64,000 bases of DNA from Trifolium pratense (Eukaryota > Streptophyta > Magnoliopsida > Fabales > Fabaceae). Shown piece by piece: positions 33,197-43,265 of this stretch. The DNA lies in NCBI RefSeq assembly GCF_020283565.1, contig NC_060063.1:48878856-48942855 (forward strand). The letters run 5' to 3'. The translations under genes and the position numbers were made by a program. Numbering within the stretch: the first letter of the stretch is position 1; every line of letters starts with the position of its first letter. The notes under the pieces were generated by a model. It saw only the letters and a program-made list of their open reading frames with translations, did not search any database and was not told the DNA's origin.

Positions 33197-33484
33197 CTCC
33201 CTCCATCCTAAATTATAAGGGAAAAATTCTCATTTTTTGTCCCAAATTATAAGGAAAAAACAATTTTCAAGAATTTAATTTCATAAAATTAAATGCAAAT
33301 TGCATTTAATTTTTTTTCTCTCTCATTTTCTCAATAAACAATAACTAATAAAAATTATTTTTATATCTTCCCATGCAACTTATTCCAAGGAAAACCATAA
33401 AAACATATTTCAAATTATCATGTTTTACTTTTTCTTAAGAAGTGTGTTTTTTGTTTTTTCTCTTATAATTTGGGACGGAGCGAG
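33197..33484. mobile_element. Stowaway-like MITE with TA target duplication
   Basis: 288 bp, left end CTCCCTCCATCCTAAATTATAAG and right end CTTATAATTTGGGACGGAGCGAG, flanked by TA at 33195-33196 and 33485-33486. Same superfamily as 12534-12658 but a longer family. Confidence 0.88.
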
Positions 33485-33681
33485 TAGTAGTTATTCTTAA
33501 TGTTTTATAGTTAAACATTACATACATGCCTTTTGGTTCAACAAGCATTATTTCCATACCAAATACCAAAAACTTGGGGCAAATAATTGTGTCTCAAACT
33601 AAATAGCCAACATTTAAAATGCAATGAACATTATTAAAAATAAAAATAAAAGGAAGGAGGTGAATAAAATCCAATTCCAAT

Positions 33682-33822
33682 TTTTTTTACGCAAGCAAAG
33701 TCAAGACATTTCATTCATAATAATATTGTGAATACAACTCGGAATAACATTAAAAGTAACGTGAAAAACATGAGTTAAAACTGCTCGTGCAAGAGCACAA
33801 ACGCGGTTTGCTTGACGCCTAG
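33682..33822 (-). mobile_element. 141-bp retroposed fragment with 17-bp target duplication
   Basis: TAAAATCCAATTCCAAT at 33665-33681 recurs at 33823-33839 with one mismatch. On the minus strand the insert ends GACTTTGCTTGCGTAAAAAAA. The 3' end GCGT plus poly(A) is the same as in the micro-insertion at 17148. It lies about 35 bp downstream of the adenine phosphoribosyltransferase stop codon and so probably in that gene's 3' UTR. Confidence 0.7.
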
Positions 33823-33873
33823 TAAAATGCAATTCCAATCGGGAAAGCACGAATGAATCAATTTCATCTTCAT

Positions 33874-36800
33874 CTATTGAGAGTCACAAGACTCAAAACA
33901 TTCGATTAACACATACAAGGATTTCCCATTCAACCGTTCACGACCCTGTCACAAAAATCATTAAACCACGTTTCAATTATGTAATTGAACAAATATTGAA
34001 AGATACACTATAGTTATATCATACCTTTAATTCTGGTAATTCAATTACGCATGCACACTCAACTATCTCTGCTCCCTCACGTTCTAAAAGACAAAAAACA
34101 TCAATATGAAAAAAAGTCTCAATATGAAATCAACAAACAAATGCTAAATAGGTTTTTATATAGACAAATAGATCGATAAATAGCTGACCTACTTGCCTAT
34201 ATAAAAACCAGCAGCGGACCTAGGGGGGCGGTGGTGGGCCACGGCCCACCCCCAAATTTTTTTTTTTTTTTTATACCATGGGAATTTACTATACTACCCC
34301 TGAAAAAAATTATATGAAAAGAAATACTATGTTTTCCTTCTTTCATTCGCGCTCTGTTCTTTAAGTTTAACACCGCCGTACCTGAAGCTCTGTTCTCTCG
34401 CTCTCGACGGCTTCGATCGTTTCTTCTCCGTCTCCGGCAACCTCACTGAAACACGACTTCATCTCGCCTCTAACCCTCTGTGAAATACGACCATCTTCTC
34501 ACTTAAAATCATTCATCGGTGTCGACGGTCGACGGCGAATCGTTCTCCCTCTCTGTGACACTTCTTCTCTGTTTTTAGAAAGGTAAGCACTTTTTTTCTC
34601 TATTCTTCACGTTTTTGATTGTCTAGTTTGAATGAATGATTCTGTTATTGGAAATTTTGTGAATTGTGAAGCAATTTTAAAACATGTGGTTTGATATTGA
34701 GAATGTTTTAACAAACTAAAATTGATTACAATCTTTGAAAATATTATCCTTAAAGTATTGATTGTTGTTGATCTTTGTTGATTGTTATAATTACAGCCAC
34801 ACCACACAACACAAGTTAACCCTAAATCCCCTAACCCTAATCCATTTGTTTGTTATAACTTTTTTTGCTTTTTTATTTTAGTTTGTTCAACAAGTTATAT
34901 AGAGGAATCAGAGGATGTTTCTTTTTCTTTTTGGGTTTACCGTAAAAACTTAACAAGATTTTTAACTATGATATGAACTTTTATTTACTTATCTTGGCTG
35001 TGTTTGCAATTCAAAGACTTAATTTTTTATATATGCAACAAAGAAAGTAAGGAATTAGCAGGCAGAATAGCTGTGATGGCTTGCGTAATTTGGAACAATA
35101 GAAACAATTGGTTGTGGAATAATAGAAAGAAATTATGGGGATAACAGATGTGCTTTGTCAAGCTTTACAACAACAAACTCAAGATGTGGTTAATGCTATG
35201 AATTTAGTTCGTTTAACAAAAAGTCTTATTCAAGAACTGAGAGAAAATGGTTGGGATAAGTTGTATGTTAATGTGACATCTTATTGTGTATTACATGATA
35301 TTGAGATTCCTGATCTTGATGATACTCGTGCACCAACAAGATATGGACGGTCTCGTCTTTTAAAGAATAAGGTCACATTGGAACATTACTTTAAAGTTGA
35401 AATATTTTATGCAATTATTGACCAACAATTACAAGAGTTGAATAACAGATTTAGTGAGCAAGCAATGGAGTTGTTAACTCTAAGTGGTGCTTTGAATCCT
35501 AAGGGTAATTTTAAAGCTTTTGATGTTGATACTATTTGCACTCTCGTTGAAAAATTCTATCCTTTGGATTTCAACGAGCAAGAGAAGATTACTTTGCCAT
35601 ATCAGCTTCGACATTTTGTTGTTGATGCTCGTCAATCACCAGATTTCAAGAATTTATCAACTATTCAAAATTTATGTTCGTGTTTGGTTTCAACGGACAA
35701 GAATAAAATTTACTTTTTGATTGATAGACTTCTTCGTCTTGTCATGACCCTTCCAGTTTCTACTGCCACAACCGAGAGATCTTTTTCGGCAATGAAAATT
35801 ATCAAGACTAAGTTACGAAACAAGATGAAAGGCCGGTTTCTAGCAGATAGCATGACTGTTTTCATTGAAAGGGAAATTAGTGCAAGTATTAGTTCAGATT
35901 GTATTATTGATGATTTCGCGTCGCTAGATACACGTAGAGTGTTATTTTAAGGTATGTAGTTTAATTTTCTAGTATCAACTTTGTTTTTATATGTACTACT
36001 TAATTTTTTTTTTGGATAAGTTGTACTACTTAAATTTTAATTTGCAATATTATAGTTTATTTTAGCGGCCCACCCGCGTTTTTATTCCTGGTTCCGCCAC
36101 TGATAAAAACCTATTATACGTTAAAGTCTTTGAAAAAAACATTTAACTTACGTCTAAAATGTCAAATAGATCGATAAATACATATAGTACATGCTAGTCT
36201 GACAAATTCAATAGACATTTTATAGCGCCTAAACTTAACCTTTTTACTAAATACATTAGGTCGAATCAAACTTTAAATAGATAAGGTCATATGCCCGTAT
36301 CAAGCGGCATGACTTATTATCGCCTTACTAGTTAACAAGACCCTATTGATTCAATAAAATAACTTCATTGACGATTATTTATTTACGAAAATTGTCTTTT
36401 TATGCATGTATGAAACTAAAATTTGCACAAGAACTTACCTAGCAAATCCATAGCTGCACAAAGTGTTCCACCAGTAGCAATCAAATCATCAACTACTAAT
36501 GCACGTTCACCATGTTCAACTCCTCCAACATGCATCTCAAGACAGTCTCTTCCATATTCCAATATATACTCTTGAGAAATAACTTTCCCTAACACCAAAA
36601 GAAACTTTTTATTTTAACAAAAATTCAGAGAAAATTATGATGAAATTAAGAACAATGTAAACATACCAGGTAATTTTTTTGGTTTCCTCAATGGTACAAA
36701 TTTTGCTCCTATTGCCAATGCAATTGGAGAACCAAAAATAAAACCCCTGGCTTCAATTCCTGTAAACAGAATGTGATTTCAATTTTATGATCATATATAT

Positions 36801-39800
36801 GATTGTTCCTTTCTTGTTGAGTGTTTACTCAACAAACACCGATACATAGTAAGACTCTCTTTGAATTGACTTGTTTAAACTTATTTAAATTGCGAATACT
36901 TTAGTTTTTACAAACTTTCGATTTTAGTCCATCAACTTTCACAATAGCACTATTGGCCTCCCAACTTTCACAAACTTGCGATTTTGGTTTATTAACTTTC
37001 ATAATTGCACTTTTGGCACCCTAACTTTCACAAACTTGCAATTTTGGCACTCTCACCAAGTCAAATGTCACGTCACGGCAATATATCTTGTCACGTGGAC
37101 AATGACTCACATGTCACGGCAGCATATATGTGGCAAGCATGCTGACGTGCAATTTAACCTTGAACTTATCTATTGGTATAAATTTTGTGAGACAAATTGA
37201 AAGAACTTGTGAAAATAACTTCTGACAATTTTTATAAATTTGTTTCAACTTATTTTCATAATTTCTACAATATAGCTTATGAATATAGTTTATAGTATAT
37301 ATAAAAAATAATTTACCTTTATTTTATCTTTTGCTATAAAAATAGTTTTTACAAAAGCTTATACATGATAAGCCCTTATGCTATAAACTGCAAATAAGTT
37401 TATCTAAACACACTATAAATGTGATGTTTAATTATTAAAATTGTGAGTAGAATATTATACACACCAGACTATAATTAATCATGTAACGAACATCTACAAC
37501 TGTTACACGACTCTAGAATCGTTAGATCTAGGGAGAAAATGTTTCAATATCTAAATCTAATGGTTCTAAAAGTTGGTGTATCGTGCGACGGCTTTAGCAG
37601 ATAAATTGTTATTAAGATAGAATTGATTTTCTAACCTCAAAATTTTATTGTAGACACAACCCTTTAATTTTTGTCTCTATTGGTTTAAAGAAGTACGATA
37701 TACCATAAAATTAGGATCAAGTCATTTAGAAAGTCTATATAAATTTTGACAAAAAAAAGTCGAAGTATATTGAAAATTATGTTTTAGAGAGTGTGTTGTT
37801 AATATTATTTTTTTAATATAAGTTATAGAAGATAAAAAAAAATAGAGATAAATGCATTCATTTTGAATACCATATGTAATTATGTATTTAGATATTTTTT
37901 TGTCAAAAAAAAAAATGTATTTAGATATTCAAATAATGCAACAGTATGAAAAAGACAATTTTGTTTTCTATTGAAAAAGCACACTGCAATAGTACTGATA
38001 GTTGGTCATTTGCAAACGTCAGTGTACCAAAATATATAAGATCTAAGTTCCTAATCAAATTGACCAAAAATATAAAACAAAAAGGATTATAGGAATAGAA
38101 GAAAAAGACAAAAGAAAGAACAAATAAGGAATTGGATCTCCAAATCCTAAACAGTAGCATTCTCTCCCCACCCGTGAATCTTTTATATCCCCAATTTTCT
38201 AATTTTGTCCTTGCAGAAAAATTTAGTTCACAGAAAGCAAATTTTTACTAGTGCAAATTCAGAGTAAAATTCGGTTTTTAGAAACCGAAATTTGTTTTCA
38301 AGGCAAAAAAAACTTTAATTTCTGCGAACCGAAGTTTTTTTCAAGGGCAAAATTGAAAATTCGGGGGATTAAAGATTCACGGAAGGTGAGGAGAGAAAAC
38401 ATCATTGAGGAACCCAACCCTACAAAGCCCAATAGAAACTTACGTCATTTGGGTCCATTTTTCACAAGTTGGGAACTCCGTCACCAATGAAAACAAAAGG
38501 CAAAGAGATACTACGGTACGGATCCAGATTCGGTAGAGTCGAAAATTCATGTAGTCATGCTATCGTCGCCCTTAAAATATTTCAAACTCAATTTTTGTAA
38601 TATTAAAATATAAAGTAAAAAATTATCTTAAGAATTAAGCCGTCTGATATTGATCAGATGGTTCAGATGTAATGACTACACCTAATTGCATATTCCAATT
38701 TCTCTACCTCCTAAGAAAACTTCATTTAAACTTCATAAAAGCAATCAATGGTATGGTACACTGATCAGTGCATTTTGGCACATATTTTATGGCTTTGTAC
38801 TTTGACATATTGGAAGCTTTTCTAGCCTAATATTAACTTTTTATCATGTTTCTAAACTTTGGGTCATAATTGAGCTCTAATGTATTTCTTTGATTAATTT
38901 TCGGATTTAATTGCATGTTGATCCTTCTCAGTCCGCATGTCATAACTTGAGCTACAAGTATCGGATTGAGGTGTGTGAATATGCGTTGGAAAGATAAGAG
39001 AAAGAGCTACAACTTTAATGTTAAGGTCAGAACCCAGTTCGGAGCGCAAAGCAGTCAAATATTTACGTTTATGTTCCAGACTTTATGAAAATAATGTAAT
39101 TTCGGGTCAAACTTATGTTTTTCGACCCGTAGCTTTTTAAGCCCAATTTTCTATTAGTACTTAAGCAAAAACACAGCTAGGGTTTCATATATTCAGTCTT
39201 CACGCAAAAAAATAGAAAGGAGGCTGATTCTTGTCAGTCATGGAGAACTAAAAATCTAGATCAATCCATTGACGAAGGGTACTTTATACGGATTCTTGAG
39301 GTTCTATTTTAATGTCAAATTTGTTTTATGTTTTATCTCTTTCTTTATCAATTTCATATTAATTCTTGTGCGAATTGATTTGTCTTATGATGCTTAATCA
39401 TATGTAGTTTCGTTTTGTGCAATTTATTGATAGTTTGCTTAATTGATTTATCGCTTGTTTAGGTTAGTTGAGTAGAAATTGATAAAGTCTATGATGCTTA
39501 ATTATAGGTTTGATCAAATTCGGATTTAGATTAATTATGTTATAGACGCTTGTTCTTCCATGGTTAATTGAACTTTTTGATGCTTAATCAATAGGATTCG
39601 AATAGAAGTTACTCGACGCTTGTTCGGTTAGTTTCTATCAAACAAGAATAAATTTATAGAACGAATGATCTTTTGAAACCTGTGATAGAAATCCAAAAGA
39701 AGTACCTGAAGCTAATGGATTGATTGCCTTCTCATTACTTGCAATTCTTCTTCGAACCAACCTAAACCCCCATTAAATTGTGCTATTCATCATTCTTATT

Positions 39801-42800
39801 TTGCTAATAATCAAATCAGAGGTCCTTGTGAGACGACTGAGGTTTAACTACCTTGTTACTACGTTTTATATATTGAATTATTTTGATCGCGTACGACACC
39901 AATCATACACCCACTAATCACAGCTAATAGTCAAACAGAAAATCACTCCAAAATAAAATGCACACTCATTTCCATTTCACAATGTCACTTGAAACCATTC
40001 CAAAAGACAGCCACAAACTTATGCAATATAGAGAAATGAATATAGTATATTAGTAGCATTCTTAAAAGCATGTACCCCACCACCTTGAAGTTAACCACAA
40101 CTATCATGATTCATGAGTACCATAGTTTTAAATTGCGGCCGAAATATATTGCTCTTGTGAAAGTCTCCACAACAGTATCACAATCACTACTAAAAATATG
40201 AGATTTAGTGACGGAATTTAGTGAGGGAACAAAATCCCTCACAAATTGTGACGGAATTAGTGACGGAAAGTGAATTTTTTTATTAAAAATAATTACTTAA
40301 TGTTAGTGACGGAATTTGTGACAATTAATTTCCCTCTCAAATATTCCGTCACAAAATCCATCACAAAAGTAGACAATTTCAATTTTGTTACGGATTTTGC
40401 TTTAAATTAATCCCTCCTTAAATATTCCGTCACAAATTTCCATCACTAATGGAGATATTAGAGTTTATGAGGAAAATATTCCCTCACTAATGTAAATTCT
40501 TATTTTAAATTAAAAAAAAAATTGAAAATCGGTAACAATTGAAATTACATAGATTCATCTCCAATTTCATTTTGCGCGCTCTCAATTTCCTTTCCCAGAT
40601 TCTCGAATCGTCCTCCAACAACACTGTTTCAAAGCTAAACCAAAACTCTCCCATTGAGTTTCAACCACCGCCGCACAACGAAGAAGCGCCACCTCCAACT
40701 CTGCTTGTTCTCTCCGATAAAACGACGATAACAATAGTAGCAACTTCGATAATAGTTTCAAGCTCCGTAACGGAAGAGAGGTTCATAAATCATACTTCTC
40801 AATTTTCAATTTCATTTTCAATTTCACTTTCTTTGATTCAATTCAATTTTCAAAATCATACCTCTCGCGCCTCAATCTCGGCAACGCCGCCGCTGCTTCA
40901 TCTTTTTCTCCAGGTAACTCTTTTCTCTCCCTCACGCCTCGGTCACGACAATGTCGCCGCTGCTTCTCTCTATAAATGAAATTAGGGTTCCGTTAACCGC
41001 AATTTTTTATTCCGTTAGATGAAATTAGGGTTCTGCTTTGATATTGTGAAGATGCCTCTGCTAGTATTTTGAATTTGGAACAGTAATAACGTTGCAATTC
41101 TTCAAAAGTCTATATTAGCAATTTTAGTATTGATTGTTATGGTATATTGGTCACGTGAATCTGCCTTGTGTTGCTTAATGGTAAATTTCGGACTTCAAAT
41201 TCCAACATCTGACTTCGAATTTGTGGTATGTATCTATTTTTCGGAATTTTGTGGTATCTACTTTGCTTTGGGTTTTGATTCTCTTATTTGATGCTAAATT
41301 GTTTCTTAACTTTGATATTTCTAGGTTAATTTTGATATTTCTGATTGAAATTTCTGATCGAGTTGTGCATGTTTAGGTTTTGATATTTTTGATTTGATAT
41401 TAAGTTGATTCTTAAGCTTCATTTTCTTCCTTTGTTTTTTGTTGATTAATTCAAAAGAATATGAGAATGAGAATTGTGATGATGTTTAAGTTAGGCACAT
41501 GAACCATGAATTTGAATTTCTTAACTAAATATACTACTTAAGAATGATACAAGTTAATATGATTGTATATTGTATATGATGCTCTTTTCTTAGTTAAATT
41601 TATCAATCTTGAACTGAAACTATAGAGATTAAAACTATTATTATATTTTTAGTAAATACACATCTATGAATTTGGCTATATAGTTACATGAATTTGCTCT
41701 ATACAGTTGCCTGCTATGTATGTATTCTCTAGTTATCATTCTGATCTTACCTATTCTTATCATCCTAAAATGCAACAATGTTCACTAGTGCAGATTATTA
41801 AGGACAAGAAGGGATCATGCTTTATATAGCTATGTGCATGTAATTTGAATTCAAGTTCACTAGTGCAGATTATTAAGGACGTCAAAAGTTAAATTCATCA
41901 TGAATTGATTTGTTCTTCTTAAGGTCCTATTTGACAATTCCCCTTGTTTTTTGTTTCACAACTAAGGTCTTATGATGTAAAGTTGGTGTTGGTTTTGTTT
42001 TGCTGTTGTCATGGTTCCTTTTTATTTGAAATCAATGCTATACGTATCAAGGTACTTTTGTTTTGTTGGTTTTGTTTGTTTTGTTTTGCTGTTCTAGTAT
42101 GATATAGGTGCCGGTGTATGTAATGTATACTAACCATTGCCTTACACTAGATAGCCTAAAATATGTTTGTTTAATTCTTCTTTTCAACTACTTATGATAT
42201 TGGTATTACTATTTACCACTGTCTGATTGATTCTCAAACTCATGTCTTTCCATTCAGGCTACTTTTACTAAACTTTATTTCTTGTATTGTAATAACAATT
42301 TCCATTTTGTATGTTATGTAGGTGTTTGAATTTTTAAACTCAACCATATATTCAGGGTTTGCTGGAATTGGATCAACCAGTTTGATAAGTTACAAAAGTT
42401 CCATGATAAGCATAGCTTATTAGTTTGCAGAATTCTCTTCAAAGCTTTATAATATAAATTTAAATCATGAAATATGAGGTAATGTTTTTTTGCTAGCAAG
42501 TTATAGGGAATTAATCAATGCTAATCTTTAAGCAAGCATGTTTCTTACGAACTTTGTTGTTTTCAATTTTGTGTTGCAAATCTTTATTGATTTTTGAGAA
42601 GCCATGTCTAGTAATATTGTTGATGAATTTATTCTCTATGACAATTAAACCTTTCTTGCAATGTGCAGGGGGCTTTGATTCATGCATATATGCAGGGGGT
42701 TAAGAAACAGATGGTTCTTTGTATAATCCTACTGATTTTTTCAAGTATGCCCTTGACTTTCTTTTTTTTATTATTCTTTACTTTCAACTTGTAGAAGTTA

Positions 42801-43229
42801 TCTTCAATAAAAATAAAAATAAAAAAGCATTTTCAATTTATGTCACTTGCCCCTTTGTACAACTAAAAATAATTGCATATTAGCTCATGAAAGTTAATGA
42901 AGGGAAGCTAATATGTTTGGGTTTGAGAATGGATTCAGAGCCTAAAAGATTGAGGTTTCTAGGTTTGCAATTCAGATAGATATTTTCTTCTCATCTAACC
43001 ACCTTTGATACTGATAGTCTGATAGAGTGATTGATTATGATAATTGCACTAACTGCATTATGTTATAGCTTTATTTCTGTGTTATGGGCTGTTTCCGTTA
43101 GCTTCATTTGCTTGTTACAATTACTAACTGTTAGAGCCATGTTAAGCAAGTTTGGGTAGAACTATAAAACATGTAATTACTAACTGTCAGAGCCATGTTA
43201 AGCATGCTTGGGTAGAACTATAAATCATG

Positions 43230-43265
<36 letters not shown>

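Larger units (their letters stand above)
34209..36102 (+). mobile_element. hAT-type transposon in APT intron 4, perfect 8-bp target duplication
   Basis: 1894 bp. The left end is CAGCAGCGGACCTAGG and the complement of the right end is CAGTGGCGGAACCAGG, identical at 12 of 16 positions. ATAAAAAC flanks both sides (34201-34208 and 36103-36110). It encodes only the C-terminal part of a transposase and is probably non-autonomous. It lies antisense to APT and entirely within the intron. Confidence 0.92.

Noticed and set aside
34815..34850. CCCTAAA/ACCCTAA words resembling telomere repeats
   Set aside because: Only three imperfect units; more likely a telo-box-type promoter motif of the hAT element than an interstitial telomere.
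40539..40979. 146-codon ORF near the left end of the CACTA element
   Set aside because: Low-complexity, Ser/Phe/Pro-rich, no transposase motif; looks like a UTR-type sequence.
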